From Acetobacter sp. DsW_063 (GTDB taxonomy: Bacteria > Pseudomonadota > Alphaproteobacteria > Acetobacterales > Acetobacteraceae), in NCBI RefSeq assembly GCF_002153745.1, contig NZ_JOPL01000006.1:1-56971 (forward strand): a stretch of DNA of 56,971 nt. The letters run 5' to 3'. Shown piece by piece: positions 27,256-36,660 of the stretch (position 1 is the stretch's first letter; every line of letters begins with the position of its first letter). The notes beneath the pieces were generated by a model, which was not told where the DNA came from, made no database searches, and was given only the letters and a program-made list of their open reading frames with translations. Both the position numbers and the translations under genes were made by a program.

Positions 27256-28319
27256 GAGCGCAGGGCCTTGAAGACCTGTGCTCGGAATTTCTCGACAGAA
27301 CCTTTGGAGCATATGGCGACGTTTGGCGGCAGCGCGTCGCCGGTGTAGATGTGCGTTCCGCCGAACACATATTCGCCACGCGTTTCTACGCCGTTTAACT
27401 CCACCTTGACGTTGACCGCCTCGAACTCCGACGCCACCGATGGGTCGAGCACCATCGCAGCGGCGAACGGGTCGGCGTAGGTGGCGCCCGGTTTGTGGCG
27501 CTGCTCGGTTTCAAATTTAAGGCGCTCGGCGTTGGATTTCAGGAAAATTTCACTTTTCTGAGTGCCGAAGGTCTTGATGTGGTCGAAGTCCGCCTGCGTC
27601 AGCATCTCTGTCGGACCAAGGCCGCCGGTCATGGCGATCTGAAGCCCTGAGCGCAGGACAATATCTGCCGCCTCTGGGTCCACCATCGCGTTAAAATTCA
27701 CCGCAGTGCCAATTCCCTCATAACGGCCGCCGACTATGACGACGCCACGCGCCTTGCGGGCGATGGAGGGATCAAGCAGCAGGGCCAGGGCAATGTTTGA
27801 GAGACCTCCAAGAGCCAGCAGAACGACTTCTCCCGGGTGCGCCGATACGATTCTGGAGATGGCGACGGACGCATGCTCCGGGGCCGGTCGCAGGGCGACT
27901 TCAGGCACAACCATATCGCCGAGACCGTAGCGACCGTGGATAAAGCCGGCCGCCGGGTAAGGACGGTTCAGCAGCGGGTGGTCAACGCCGCGGTGAACCG
28001 GAATTTTTCCATCGGTCAAAGTTTTCGAGAGATAAAGGGCGTTTCGAACTTCCTGCTCATATCCGATGTTGCCCGGAGTAACGGTGATGGCTTCGGTCGT
28101 GATCCGGGTGGAACTGAGCATCATCATGATGGCGAGAAGATCGTCGGTGCCCGGATCGGTATCGATGATGACGCGGCGTACGTCCTGCAGCCAGGGAAGG
28201 CTGGAAAGAGGCTGGCCCAGGACCGTCCAGGCCGCCTGCCCCAGAACGCGGCCGGATGACAGCGATCCTCCGGCCAGCAGGGCGGCACCGCCCAGAAAAT
28301 GCCTGCGATCGAGGGGCAT
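27252..28319 (-). CDS. Tat-exported nucleoside hydrolase
   Basis: The enzyme cleaves the N-glycosidic bond of ribonucleosides to base plus ribose. The 355-residue protein has a Tat leader (LDRRHFLGGAALLAGG), then the calcium-binding signature VIIDTDPGTDDLLAI with Asp at 53, 55, 59 and 60, and the later conserved ALGGLSNIALAL and YADPFAAAMVLDP blocks. ATG 28319 is preferred because AAGGA lies about 8 bases before it and the longer upstream frame is not family-like. Most nucleoside hydrolases are cytoplasmic; export here is notable. Inverted repeats at 28364-28387 lie about 50 bases upstream. Confidence 0.85.
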   Translation of the reverse strand: MPLDRRHFLGGAALLAGGSLSSGRVLGQAAWTVLGQPLSSLPWLQDVRRVIIDTDPGTDDLLAIMMMLSSTRITTEAITVTPGNIGYEQEVRNALYLSKTLTDGKIPVHRGVDHPLLNRPYPAAGFIHGRYGLGDMVVPEVALRPAPEHASVAISRIVSAHPGEVVLLALGGLSNIALALLLDPSIARKARGVVIVGGRYEGIGTAVNFNAMVDPEAADIVLRSGLQIAMTGGLGPTEMLTQADFDHIKTFGTQKSEIFLKSNAERLKFETEQRHKPGATYADPFAAAMVLDPSVASEFEAVNVKVELNGVETRGEYVFGGTHIYTGDALPPNVAICSKGSVEKFRAQVFKALRS

Positions 28320-28782
28320 GTTTTTATCCTTGTTGTGCGAGCCATCGGCGCGTTGGTGGTTCGATGTTGCGAACATGAAATATGTTCTCACGATTGGGAA
28401 GATCGTCTGGAGCCGCCGACTACCTGCCGCCCGGGACGCTTCTTGAGCCGGTTCGTTGAGAGCAGGCGCCCGATTGCGCGACGTTGCCGGTGTGTGGGCC
28501 TCGGTTCGATCGGCGGATCTGTTAGCCCACGCATTGCGCGTCAGTCCCGCCCGGCCGGATCCCGTATGTGAGCGGCGTCTCACTTCAGTGAGTTGCGAGG
28601 GTGTCGATCGTTCCGGGTAAGCACCCGCGGGGATTGGGTGGGGCGTCCGAAGCGCGTGGGGCCGGAACGGCGGCTGCTAGTCGACCCGCGAGTGGGGCCG
28701 TTCGGGCGCGTTGTACGGCCGAGCGTCGGAGGGCGAAAAAAAGCTCTTGTGTTATATCTTAAGATAGTACATATCGTAAGAC
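28320..28782. other. Divergent intergenic region, nucleoside hydrolase / PadR gene
   Basis: About 460 bases lie between the divergent starts. Besides the inverted repeats near 28364-28387 and the PadR-side palindromes near 28755-28783, the GC-rich middle (about 28440-28730) has no gene I can support. Confidence 0.45.
28364..28387. promoter_or_regulatory. Possible operator upstream of the nucleoside hydrolase
   Basis: The run ATGTT-GC-GAACAT-GAAAT-ATGTTC contains one 6-bp inverted repeat (GAACAT/ATGTTC, 5-base spacer) and a further overlapping half-site (ATGTT). It sits about 50 bases upstream of the minus-strand start. The binding regulator is unknown, and no transcription factor of a nucleoside-related kind is adjacent. 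Confidence 0.4.
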
Positions 28783-28783
28783 A
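28755..28783. promoter_or_regulatory. Tandem palindromic operator in front of the PadR gene
   Basis: TATCTTAAGATA (28755-28766) is a perfect 12-base palindrome. A related copy, TATCGTAAGACA, follows at 28772-28783 and runs into the ATG of the regulator. The centre-to-centre spacing is 17 bases. The position suggests autorepression by the PadR protein; the sequence type (inverted repeat around CTTAAG) fits a winged-helix dimer, but binding is not shown. Confidence 0.6.
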
Positions 28784-29436
28784 TGTTTAAAGATCATATG
28801 CACATACGCTCCCTCCATCCTCTCTTCCAAGGCGGCGGCCGCCGCGGCGCAGGCCGCGATTTTGGCGACAGACACGGCTGGGGCTTCGGCTCAGGTCGCG
28901 GTTTCGGTCGTGGAAGAGGGTTCGGCGGAGGAGACTTTCCTGCTGGACGCAAGCTGAGCTCGGAGGATCTCCAGCTCATTCTTTTGGCGCTTCTGGCGGA
29001 GAAACCGGCCCATGGTTACGAGCTCATCAAGTTGCTTGAGGAGCGGTCCGGAGGTTTTTACGCGCCAAGTCCGGGCATGGTGTACCCGGCCCTGACCTAT
29101 CTTGAAGAGATCGGTCACGCTTCGGTCACGCAGGAGGGCAATCGCAAGCTCTACGCATTGACCGACGATGGTCGCGCAACATTGGATCAGCGCAAGACGC
29201 AAGCTGATGCGATCCTTGATGCCCTCGCGCGTATCGGTAGTCGCATGTCGGAAGTCCGTGACGCGTTTGCAGGCGTTGATGGGGCGGACCCGCAGGCGGG
29301 TGAGGAACTCCATCGCGCCCGTCGCATGCTCAAGCAGGCGCTCATGCAAAAAAGAGGTTGCTCAGCGAGCGAAGCTTCGCGGGTTGCACGCATTCTCGAG
29401 CGGGCGGCGGCAGACATTCTCGGGAAAGCCGAGTGA
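28783..29436 (+). CDS. PadR-family transcriptional regulator, YqjI-like
   Basis: A 217-residue regulator. Residues 1-50 are a Gly/Arg-rich, disordered leader (GWGFGSGRGFGRGRGFGG); residues 55-125 are the PadR winged helix (LSSEDLQLILLALLAEKPAHGYELIKLLEERSGGFY... SPGMVYPALTYLEEIG), and the rest is a helical dimerisation part. E. coli YqjI, which represses the ferric reductase YqjH and senses nickel through a His/Cys-rich N-terminus, has the same layout and neighbour. Here the leader has only four His and no Cys, so metal sensing may differ. ATG 28783 lacks a good ribosome binding site; ATG 28798 is possible. Confidence 0.85.
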   Translation: MFKDHMHIRSLHPLFQGGGRRGAGRDFGDRHGWGFGSGRGFGRGRGFGGGDFPAGRKLSSEDLQLILLALLAEKPAHGYELIKLLEERSGGFYAPSPGMVYPALTYLEEIGHASVTQEGNRKLYALTDDGRATLDQRKTQADAILDALARIGSRMSEVRDAFAGVDGADPQAGEELHRARRMLKQALMQKRGCSASEASRVARILERAAADILGKAE

Positions 29437-29479
29437 TTGACAATAATTTTCCGTCCCGAATTTTGTCATGGAGATCCTT

Positions 29480-30295
29480 ATGAACGCGCCTGTTCGCACG
29501 CCGCAGCGTGTGCGCCACGATACGCGACTGCGCGCAGCGCAGGTTGTCAGCGTCACCGATATTTCGCCGAAAATGCGCAGCATTGTTTTCCGTAGCGAGG
29601 ATCTGAAAGATTTCGTCAGCCTTGCGGCGGACGATCACGTGAAGCTTTTCTTTCCACCGTCAGGCGCAAATCCTGCGGACCGGTCCTGGCTCCAGCCCGG
29701 CGCGGGCGGACGCCCGTCCGGACTTGTAGCGCGCGATTATACCCCCCGGCGTTTCGACACGCGCGAGGGGACGATCGACATCGAATTCGTCCTGCATGAC
29801 CATGGACCAGCGTCGAGCTGGGCGTCTCAGGCGAAAGTTGGGCAGTGGCTGGGCATCGGCGGCCCGCGCGGTTCTTTTGTCGTTCCTGACGACTATGGAC
29901 TTTTCGTTCTGATCGGCGACGAGACGGCTTTGCCCGCAATTGCGCGTCGGCTGGAGGAACTTCCTGCAGGAACGAACGCGATCGTATTGATTGAGGTCGC
30001 GGACGCGCGCGAAGAGCGCGTTCTGCCGACAGCGGCGGATGCACGCGTCACCTGGCTTGTCCGCAATGGCGCGGCGGCCGGGACTACGGACTTGCTGATA
30101 CGGGCTGTGGAGGCGTTGCAGCCGCCGGGCATGGATGCGGCGGATATCTATGTGTGGATCGGCGCCGAAATCGAGACCGCGCGCGGACTTCGCGCGTGGT
30201 TCGCCGAACATTGGTCCATGCCACGCGCGCAAATTCGTGCGGGCGGCTACTGGCGCCTCGGGGTCGCCGACGGCGCGGGCCGTATCGACGACTGA
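29480..30295 (+). CDS. Siderophore-interacting FAD ferric reductase, YqjH/ViuB-like
   Basis: SIP-family flavoproteins reduce ferric siderophores or chelates with NAD(P)H in the cytoplasm to release Fe(II). The 271-residue protein has the N-terminal FAD-binding barrel with the R-x-Y-T-P motif (ARDYTPRRFD), a DHGPASSWA phosphate segment, then the NADPH domain (FVLIGDETALPAIARRLEELP) and the IWGAE-like VWIGAEIETARGLR and GGYWRLG end. ATG 29480 is preferred over ATG 29468 because GGAG of that first codon region lies 6 bases upstream of it. It follows the PadR gene by about 40 bases, so both are probably one transcript repressed by PadR. Confidence 0.88.
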   Translation: MNAPVRTPQRVRHDTRLRAAQVVSVTDISPKMRSIVFRSEDLKDFVSLAADDHVKLFFPPSGANPADRSWLQPGAGGRPSGLVARDYTPRRFDTREGTIDIEFVLHDHGPASSWASQAKVGQWLGIGGPRGSFVVPDDYGLFVLIGDETALPAIARRLEELPAGTNAIVLIEVADAREERVLPTAADARVTWLVRNGAAAGTTDLLIRAVEALQPPGMDAADIYVWIGAEIETARGLRAWFAEHWSMPRAQIRAGGYWRLGVADGAGRIDD

Positions 30296-30548
30296 ACTTT
30301 CACGCCCGGCGGTCAATTTTCATTTCGGTTTTTTCCGCGTCAGGCGTCGGGTGACGACGTCTGGCGCCTGTGCGCGCCTGAAAGTGTGGATCAGGGCGAC
30401 AGGCGCCCGGTTGTTTACCGTTTTCTCTTGCGGCGCCCTCGTTTGGGGGCGCATATCGGCGGATGACAGGGGGCCGCGACGTTGCTAGAAGCCCTTCGCA
30501 TTGTTCAGGGTTCGTGTCGTCCCGGTCTGCGCAGGAAAAGCCGCCCCA

Positions 30549-31481
30549 ATGAAAATCGTCGCGTGCAACAGCAATCCCCCTCTGGCCGAGGCGGTCGCCG
30601 CCGAGCTTAATATTCCCCTCTGCAATGTTTCCGTTCGGCGCTTCGCCGACATGGAGATATTCGTCGAGATTTTTGAGAACGTGCGCGGCGAGGACGTGTT
30701 TGTGGTGCAGAGCACCTGCACGCCGACGAACGACAATCTTATGGAACTGCTGATCATGCTCGACGCCCTGCGTCGCGGATCAGCGCGCCGCATCACTGCG
30801 GTGATGCCTTACTTCGGATATGCCCGGCAGGATCGCAAATCCGGCCCTCGCACCCCGATCAGCGCCAAGCTAGTAGCCAATCTTCTGGTCGAGGCCGGGG
30901 CTGACCGCATCCTGACGTTGGATCTTCACGCTATGCAGATCCAGGGTTTTTTCGATATTCCGGTCGATAACCTCTACGCAGCGCCGCTGTTCGTGCGCGA
31001 TATCAAGGAGCGTTACGGCGACCGTGACCTGATGATTGTATCGCCCGACGTCGGCGGCGTCGTCCGCGCTCGCGAAATCGCCCAGCGTCTGAACACCGAT
31101 CTCGCCATCATCGACAAGCGGCGCGAGCGTGCGGGCGTGTCGGAAGTGATGAATGTGATCGGCGACGTGAAGGGGCGGCATTGTCTGCTGGTTGACGATA
31201 TCGTCGACAGCGGCGGTTCTCTTTGTAATGCAGCTCAGGCAATTACCAATCATGGCGCGGCCTCGGTCGGCGCCTATGTCACGCATGGCGTCCTGACGGG
31301 ACGCGCGGTCGAGCGCATTGCGGAATCGACCATCGAGATGTTGACGATCACGGACAGCATTATGGCTACGGACGCAGTGAAGGCCGCGAAAAATATTCGT
31401 CAGGTCACGATCGCCGGATTGCTCGCTCGCGCCATGCGCGCTGTTGCGGACGAAAGCTCCGTCTCGTCATTGTTTGACTGA
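30549..31481 (+). CDS. prs: Ribose-phosphate pyrophosphokinase
   Basis: Prs makes PRPP from ribose-5-phosphate and ATP, for purine, pyrimidine, His, Trp and NAD synthesis. The 310-residue protein has the family start [40 protein letters not shown], the flexible loop [40 protein letters not shown] and the PRPP loop [20 protein letters not shown] 30549 gives the standard length and has AGGAAA upstream. The start stands about 250 bases after the previous gene, so it likely has its own promoter. Confidence 0.96.
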   Translation: MKIVACNSNPPLAEAVAAELNIPLCNVSVRRFADMEIFVEIFENVRGEDVFVVQSTCTPTNDNLMELLIMLDALRRGSARRITAVMPYFGYARQDRKSGPRTPISAKLVANLLVEAGADRILTLDLHAMQIQGFFDIPVDNLYAAPLFVRDIKERYGDRDLMIVSPDVGGVVRAREIAQRLNTDLAIIDKRRERAGVSEVMNVIGDVKGRHCLLVDDIVDSGGSLCNAAQAITNHGAASVGAYVTHGVLTGRAVERIAESTIEMLTITDSIMATDAVKAAKNIRQVTIAGLLARAMRAVADESSVSSLFD

Positions 31482-31530
31482 TCGGGGGCAGGGCTGCGAT
31501 CAAGGGATTTGTAACGACTGGGAGATGTCG

Positions 31531-32124
31531 ATGTCCGTGATCGATCCAACGCCATACTGGTATCTCAGGCATGGCGAGACCGACTGGAATCGCAGAGGAC
31601 TCTCGCAGGGTCGTACCGACATTCCGCTGAACGCCACGGGTCTGGAGCAGGCCGAGCAGGCCGGGCGCACCTTGATCGAGGCGGTGCAGGGCGGCCCAAA
31701 AATAGATCGCGTCATATCGTCGCCGCTCGTACGCGCGGCGCGTACGGCGGAGATTGCTGTGGAGGCTCTGGCGGCGTCGGGCGTCCGCCCGACGCTGGGC
31801 TTCGATGATGATCTTCAGGAAGTGTGCTTTGGCGAACAGGAAGGCCAGCCCATGGGGGAGTGGTACGACGACTGGATCGCCGGGCACTATACCCCTCCTG
31901 GAGCAGAACCTTTCGCGCTGCTGCGCGACAGGGCTGTTGCAGGCGTCAACCGGGCGCTGGCCGGACAGGGGACGGTGCTGATCGTGGCGCATGGCGCCCT
32001 GTTCCGCGCGCTGCGATCCGCCATGAGGCTGGAGCCGAACGTGCGTCTGCCCAACGCCGTGCCGCTGAAGCTCGATCCTCCGAGTGTTGGCGGGACGCCC
32101 TGGAGCCTCAATCAACTCGGCTGA
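31531..32124 (+). CDS. Histidine phosphatase (phosphoglycerate mutase-like)
   Basis: A 197-residue cytoplasmic member of the histidine phosphatase superfamily. It has the phospho-His motif YLRHGETDWN, RVISSPLVRAARTAE, the acid Glu region DLQEVCFGEQEGQ and the second His in VAHGALFRALR. It may act on phosphoglycerate, phosphoserine-type or cobalamin-pathway substrates; sequence does not decide. I chose ATG 31531 since GGGAG lies 6 bases before it; ATG 31525 is too close to that site. It follows prs by about 50 bases. Confidence 0.88.
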   Translation: MSVIDPTPYWYLRHGETDWNRRGLSQGRTDIPLNATGLEQAEQAGRTLIEAVQGGPKIDRVISSPLVRAARTAEIAVEALAASGVRPTLGFDDDLQEVCFGEQEGQPMGEWYDDWIAGHYTPPGAEPFALLRDRAVAGVNRALAGQGTVLIVAHGALFRALRSAMRLEPNVRLPNAVPLKLDPPSVGGTPWSLNQLG

Positions 32125-32141
32125 AAGGCGCCTCTTCTGAA

Positions 32142-32381
32142 TCAGCCGAACAGACGGGCGGACGCGGAGTCGTTCTGCGCGCCCGGACTGTTGCCGCTGT
32201 CGCCGGTCGTGATGCGCCCGGCGGCGTCCAGCGCCATCGCGAAAGTCCCACCGCCATGATGGCGTGTTGAGACGGAAACACCGGTCGCGGCGAGTGAGGC
32301 CGGGGCCGCAGAACTTCGCCCTGTGTGGTGTGACGCGAGCAGATCGTATCCTGCGCCACTGATGGCTGCGGTCGTGGTCAT
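32142..32381 (-). CDS. Small hypothetical protein
   Basis: A 79-residue frame with a good ribosome binding site (AGGAAAGGGGAG, 5-10 bases before ATG 32381). The product is rich in Ala, Ser, Thr and Gly (MTTTAAISGAGYDLLASHH...) with no signal peptide or membrane helix. It has no domain I recognise. It lies convergent to the histidine phosphatase, 17 bases from its stop. The ribosome binding site is the main support. Confidence 0.45.
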   Translation of the reverse strand: MTTTAAISGAGYDLLASHHTGRSSAAPASLAATGVSVSTRHHGGGTFAMALDAAGRITTGDSGNSPGAQNDSASARLFG

Positions 32382-32609
32382 TGGACGCTCCCCTTTCCTC
32401 GCCAGCTTAGTGCGTTCGCCCTTAGTGCTGGTTAATGCGAGAAAGGCAGGGTCGTTGTTGGGTCGCCCGGTGAAGGCGCCCGAGTAATCATTATTCCCGG
32501 ACCGTAGTTCTTGAACGATCGGGACCAGAACCGTTGGATTGATGAGGTTGCGGCGAAATCGCGAGAAGGTGTGGAGGCCGACGCAGCCACCCTGTTCAAA
32601 GAGCGCCCG

Positions 32610-33557
32610 TCAGGATCGAGACAGCAGGTCTTCGACCTCTCCCCATGTTGGAGCTGCGTCCGCAGCGCCGGAGCGTGTGGTCGCCAGCGCGCCGCATGCG
32701 GCGGCCACCTGCACGGCGTCCGCCAGCGCCCGACCTTGTGCGAGGCTGACGGCCAACCCGGCGTTAAAGCAGTCGCCGGCAGCGACAGAATCGATTGCGA
32801 CGACAGGAAAGGCCGAGATGAAGCCGCCAGCGTTCTCGTCCTGCCACCACACGCCGCGCGCGCCCATTTTCACGATGGCGGCGCGGGCCCCACGCTCAAG
32901 CAGCGTCCGGGCGGCCAGTTGCGCGCTTTCCGGGGAGTCTGGGGCCACGCCCGTCAGGACCTGCGTTTCGGTCTCGTTGGGCGTCACGACGTCGATCAGC
33001 GTCCACAGGCATTCGGGCAATGCACGCGCGGGCGCGGGGGCCGGGTCGAGGACGACCAGACCGCCGGTGCGCCGCACACGTTCCGCGGCAGCGACGACGG
33101 CGTCCATCGGAATTTCCAGTTGCAGGAGCAGGACAGCGGCGGCGTCGAACAGGGCGGCTGCATGGTCGATATCGCTCGCGTCGATCCGCATGTTCGCGCC
33201 GCCCGCGACACTGATCGCGTTCTCCCCGTTATGGTCGACGCCAATCAATGCAACGCCGGTTGGAGCGCCCTCGTCCTCGCGCAGCGCGGAAAGGTCGACC
33301 CCGAATCGTTCGAGTTCTCGCCGGGCCTGTTGACCGAAGGCGTCGTTCCCGATCCGCCCGGCCAGCGCCGCCCGAAGACCGAGGGCCTGAGCCAACCGCC
33401 CGGCCGCAGCCGCCTGATTGCCGCCCTTCCCGCCAAGCCCGATGGCGTAACCATCCGCCAGAACGGTTTCGCCGGGCCGGGGGAGGCGTGCCATTTTCGC
33501 CGTGACGTCGATATTAACGCTTCCGAAGGAGAGGACGAGGGGCTTGGTGGCTGTCAT
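32610..33557 (-). CDS. rbsK: Ribokinase
   Basis: PfkB-family kinase phosphorylating ribose at O5 with ATP. The 315-residue protein has the N-terminal VLSFGSVNIDVTAKMARLPRPGET, the signature GLGGKGGNQAAAAGRLA, NETE (Mg/phosphate motif) and the catalytic-loop DSVAAGDCFNAGLAV. The loop reads AAGD where the family usually has GAGD, with the catalytic Asp kept. ATG 33557 is preferred over the longer frame because it begins at the family start. No rbsABC genes are nearby, so the ribose may come from the nucleoside hydrolase reaction (inference). Confidence 0.9.
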   Translation of the reverse strand: MTATKPLVLSFGSVNIDVTAKMARLPRPGETVLADGYAIGLGGKGGNQAAAAGRLAQALGLRAALAGRIGNDAFGQQARRELERFGVDLSALREDEGAPTGVALIGVDHNGENAISVAGGANMRIDASDIDHAAALFDAAAVLLLQLEIPMDAVVAAAERVRRTGGLVVLDPAPAPARALPECLWTLIDVVTPNETETQVLTGVAPDSPESAQLAARTLLERGARAAIVKMGARGVWWQDENAGGFISAFPVVAIDSVAAGDCFNAGLAVSLAQGRALADAVQVAAACGALATTRSGAADAAPTWGEVEDLLSRS

Positions 33558-33835
33558 GACGGGCGTGATCCGGATTGTGGGCTTCCAGAAAGGGAAGCGG
33601 CCAGTTCTGTCGCTCAAAGCACGGCGCCGTTCAAGATCGACGTTTCGGTTTGAACGAAGCGGGCGCCTGAGGAGTTATAGCCGACGTCGGGAAGATCGCT
33701 GCAATGAACGCGGACGGCCTCTGGCGCTTTTCCGCGATTGGCCACATTGTAAGAATTGTTTGCAACTGGAGCGGCGCGGGGGACGGAGTCTTACGTCAGC
33801 GGAAGACGCGCGGCTTCACGATCAGGGAGAGCACC

Positions 33836-34264
33836 ATGAACACGATCAGCAGAATATTTACCGTCGCCGGTTTGACGCTCGTTTCGGCCGCATCGCTGGC
33901 GACGGCAGCGCGCGCTGAAGAGATCATGTATATGGGCGAATTCAAGGCCGAGCATGGCGCGACGAACGCTCCGACGGGCGACGTCATGGCGACGCTCGAC
34001 ACCACGACCAACGTCCTCAAATACACGATCAAATGGAAAGGCCTGACCGGCCCCGTGACCGTGGCGCATTTCCACGGCCCGGCGAAGGATGGGGTGGATG
34101 CGGGCGTCGTGGCCCCGATCGACGGACCTTACGAGAATCCGCTGTCCGGACAGGTCACGCTGACCAGCGCGCAGGAAGATGAACTGGCCAAGGGGCTGGT
34201 TTATGTGAACCTGCACACCAAGGCTTTTCCGAAAGGCGAAGCTCGCGCCCAGCTTTCGAAATAA
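33836..34264 (+). CDS. Exported CHRD-domain protein
   Basis: A 142-residue protein with a Sec signal peptide (residues 1-27, ending AARA-EE) and one CHRD domain: FKAEHGATNAPTGDVMATLDT, YTIKWKGLTGPVTVAHFHGPA, and YVNLHTKAFPKGEARAQL at the C-terminus. CHRD domains occur in chordin and many bacterial secreted proteins; function is unknown. ATG 33836 has GGGAGAG 5-10 bases before it. A long hairpin follows the stop. Confidence 0.88.
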   Translation: MNTISRIFTVAGLTLVSAASLATAARAEEIMYMGEFKAEHGATNAPTGDVMATLDTTTNVLKYTIKWKGLTGPVTVAHFHGPAKDGVDAGVVAPIDGPYENPLSGQVTLTSAQEDELAKGLVYVNLHTKAFPKGEARAQLSK

Positions 34265-34271
34265 CGGCGAA

Positions 34272-34309
34272 GTCTGGAGAGCAGCGCTTCAGTGCTCAGC
34301 TCTCCAGAC
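34272..34309 (+). terminator. Hairpin downstream of the CHRD gene
   Basis: GTCTGGAGAGC and GCTCTCCAGAC make a perfect 11-bp stem. The inner 16 bases (AGCGCTTCAGTGCTCA) can extend the fold. The T-rich tail is weak (AAGTTTGTCGT), so termination is likely but not certain. It lies 8 bases after the stop and also near the convergent leuD end. Confidence 0.65.
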
Positions 34310-34385
34310 AAGTTTGTCGTCAGAGAAAACCAGTATCGGTCGACGCCGAAAACCGCTTGGCTTGCGGGACGTCGTCGCCCGGCAA

Positions 34386-35009
34386 TCAGTCGAGCGCGAT
34401 AACCGTGCGCCAGGGCTCGTCCTTGGCGCGTTTCGCTTCAAACGCGGAGATGGACTGCTCCTGCTGCAACGTCTGACCGATATCGTCCAGACCTTCCAGC
34501 AGCAGGTGCTTGCGCAGTGGATCGACCTCGAACGGAACTTCGGTCCCGTCGGGGCGGATCACCACCTGACGCGCCAGATCGACGGTCAGGCGGCTGTTCG
34601 CGCCCTGCGCGGCGTCTTCCATCAGCGTGTCGCACACCTCGCGTGGCAGACGGATCGGCAGGATGCCGTTCTTGAAGCTGTTGTTGAAGAAGATATCGGC
34701 GAAAGACGGCGCGATCACGCAGCGAAGGCCGAAATCGAGCAGCGCCCACGGCGCATGTTCGCGTGAAGAGCCGCAGCCGAAATTCTCATGCGAGATCAGG
34801 ATTTGCGCGTTGCGATACGGTTCGCGGTTGAGAACAAAATCCGGATTTTCTGAACCGTCCTCGCGATAGCGCATGCTGTCGAAGGCATGCACGCCCAGGC
34901 CGGTGCGCTTGGTGGTCTTGAGGAACCGCGCCGGGATGATCTTGTCGGTGTCGATATTGGCTTCCGGAAGCGGAGCCGCGATTGCCGTCAGGGTGGTGAA
35001 CTTGTCCAT
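34386..35009 (-). CDS. leuD: 3-isopropylmalate dehydratase small subunit
   Basis: With LeuC it isomerises 2-isopropylmalate to 3-isopropylmalate in leucine synthesis. The 207-residue protein has [39 protein letters not shown] and [22 protein letters not shown], the aconitase swivel-domain motifs. It starts 13 bases after leuC, so the two form an operon. No regulatory leader peptide was recognised. Confidence 0.96.
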   Translation of the reverse strand: MDKFTTLTAIAAPLPEANIDTDKIIPARFLKTTKRTGLGVHAFDSMRYREDGSENPDFVLNREPYRNAQILISHENFGCGSSREHAPWALLDFGLRCVIAPSFADIFFNNSFKNGILPIRLPREVCDTLMEDAAQGANSRLTVDLARQVVIRPDGTEVPFEVDPLRKHLLLEGLDDIGQTLQQEQSISAFEAKRAKDEPWRTVIALD

Positions 35010-35022
35010 CGGTGCGGGCTCC

Positions 35023-36438
35023 TCAAACGGGCAGGGCGTTGAGTTCGCGAACGTCCGTCAGGACGCCGGTCACGGCTGCGGCTGCGGCCATGGCCGGAGA
35101 GAGCAGGTGCGTGCGGCCGCCCGGCCCCTGCCGTCCTTCGAAATTGCGGTTGGAGGTCGAGGCGCAGCGCTGTCCCGGCGTCAGCTTGTCCGGGTTCATG
35201 CCGAGGCACATGGAGCACCCGGCCTCCCGCCATTCGAAGCCGGCGTCAAGGAACACGCGGTCCAGGCCTTCCTGCTCGGCCTGCGCCTTCACCAGCCCCG
35301 AGCCGGGGACGATCATGGCGCGCACGCCGCTGGCGACCTTGCGTCCGGCGGCGACGGCAGCGGCGGCGCGCAGGTCTTCGATGCGGCTGTTGGTGCAGGA
35401 GCCGATGAACACCACGTCGACCGGCGTTCCGGCGATTTTCTGTCCGGCCTTGAGGTCCATATAGCTCAGCATGCGCTCAAGCTGCGCGCGCTTCGCCTCG
35501 TCCGCCTCGTTCGCCGGGTCAGGAACCGCGCCGCCGATGGGGAGGACATTTTCCGGGCTGGTGCCCCAGGTCAGGGACGGCTCGATCTCTTCAGCGCGCA
35601 TTGTGACGGTCGTGTCGTACGCTGCGCCCTCGTCGGAGGGGAGGGTGCGCCAGTAGGCCACGGCGGCGTCGAAATCGTCGCCCTTTGGCGCGAAGCGGCG
35701 GCCCCGGACATACTCGAACGTCGTGTCGTCCGGCGCGACCAGACCGGCGCGCGCGCCAGCTTCGATCGCCATGTTGCAAACGGTCATGCGCCCGGCCATG
35801 TCGAGGCCGCGAATGGCGGAGCCGCAGAATTCGATGACGTGACCGGTGCCGCCCGCCGTGCCGATCTTGCCGATAATCGCCAGCACGACGTCTTTGGCCG
35901 TTACTCCCGGGGCAAGCGCGCCTTCAACCTCGACCTTCATGTTTTTGGCGGGTTTCTGCAGGATCGTCTGCGTCGCCATGACGTGCTCGACCTCGGACGT
36001 GCCGATGCCGAACGCGAGGGAGCCCATCGCGCCGTGGGTCGAGGTATGGGAGTCGCCGCAGACTATGGTCATGCCGGGCAGGGAGATGCCCTGCTCAGGG
36101 CCGACTACGTGGACGATGCCCTGATTGGCCGAAAGCAGCGGGAAATAGGGAACGCCAAATTCCTTGACGTTGCGCTCGAGCGTCTCGATCTGGTTCCGGC
36201 TTTCCGGCTCCTCGATCGGTTGCGTGCGATCCGACGTCGGGACGTTGTGATCCACGACGGCGATCGTCGCTTCGGGGTGGCGCAGCTTGCGGCCCGCCAT
36301 GCGGAGGCCTTCGAAAGCCTGCGGGCTGGTCACTTCGTGAACAAGGTGCCGGTCGATGTATAGGATCGCAGTGCCATCGGACAGGGTTTCGACGACATGG
36401 CTGTCCCAGATCTTGTCGAACAATGTGCGCGGCGACAT
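35023..36438 (-). CDS. leuC: 3-isopropylmalate dehydratase large subunit
   Basis: The 471-residue [4Fe-4S] subunit of isopropylmalate isomerase. It begins [14 protein letters not shown], has [27 protein letters not shown], the cluster Cys motif [18 protein letters not shown], and [34 protein letters not shown] 36438 gives the family start; the upstream frame to 36594 is not leuC-like. It is the first gene of leuC-leuD, about 270 bases after rplS. Confidence 0.96.
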   Translation of the reverse strand: MSPRTLFDKIWDSHVVETLSDGTAILYIDRHLVHEVTSPQAFEGLRMAGRKLRHPEATIAVVDHNVPTSDRTQPIEEPESRNQIETLERNVKEFGVPYFPLLSANQGIVHVVGPEQGISLPGMTIVCGDSHTSTHGAMGSLAFGIGTSEVEHVMATQTILQKPAKNMKVEVEGALAPGVTAKDVVLAIIGKIGTAGGTGHVIEFCGSAIRGLDMAGRMTVCNMAIEAGARAGLVAPDDTTFEYVRGRRFAPKGDDFDAAVAYWRTLPSDEGAAYDTTVTMRAEEIEPSLTWGTSPENVLPIGGAVPDPANEADEAKRAQLERMLSYMDLKAGQKIAGTPVDVVFIGSCTNSRIEDLRAAAAVAAGRKVASGVRAMIVPGSGLVKAQAEQEGLDRVFLDAGFEWREAGCSMCLGMNPDKLTPGQRCASTSNRNFEGRQGPGGRTHLLSPAMAAAAAVTGVLTDVRELNALPV

Positions 36439-36550
36439 GGCGGTGCGATTCCTGACTGGCTTGGCGGACGACGCTTCCGGGTGGTCAGGCCTCCCGTCGG
36501 GGTTGTCCGGAACGAAAAGACGCGTGGACGCGTCCGGGCTGGTAGCCGAA

Positions 36551-36576
36551 ATCGGGCCGCCCGAAGGCGGCCCGAT
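36551..36576. terminator. GC-rich hairpin between rplS and leuC
   Basis: ATCGGGCCGCC and GGCGGCCCGAT form a perfect 11-bp stem with a CGAA tetraloop. No T-run follows on either strand, so it may act as a rplS operon end or be part of the leuC 5' leader. Confidence 0.5.
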
Positions 36577-36660
36577 CTGCGACGACATCACCACTATGTG
36601 GAAGTCCGGGCGACGCGCTCAAGAGAGAGCCGCCCGGAAAACGCCGGAACGCCCTGCGCC

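Noticed and set aside
34873..36363. Plus-strand frame (about 496 codons) opposite leuC
   Set aside because: Antisense to leuC, with repeated His/Arg/Gly runs and no ribosome binding site.
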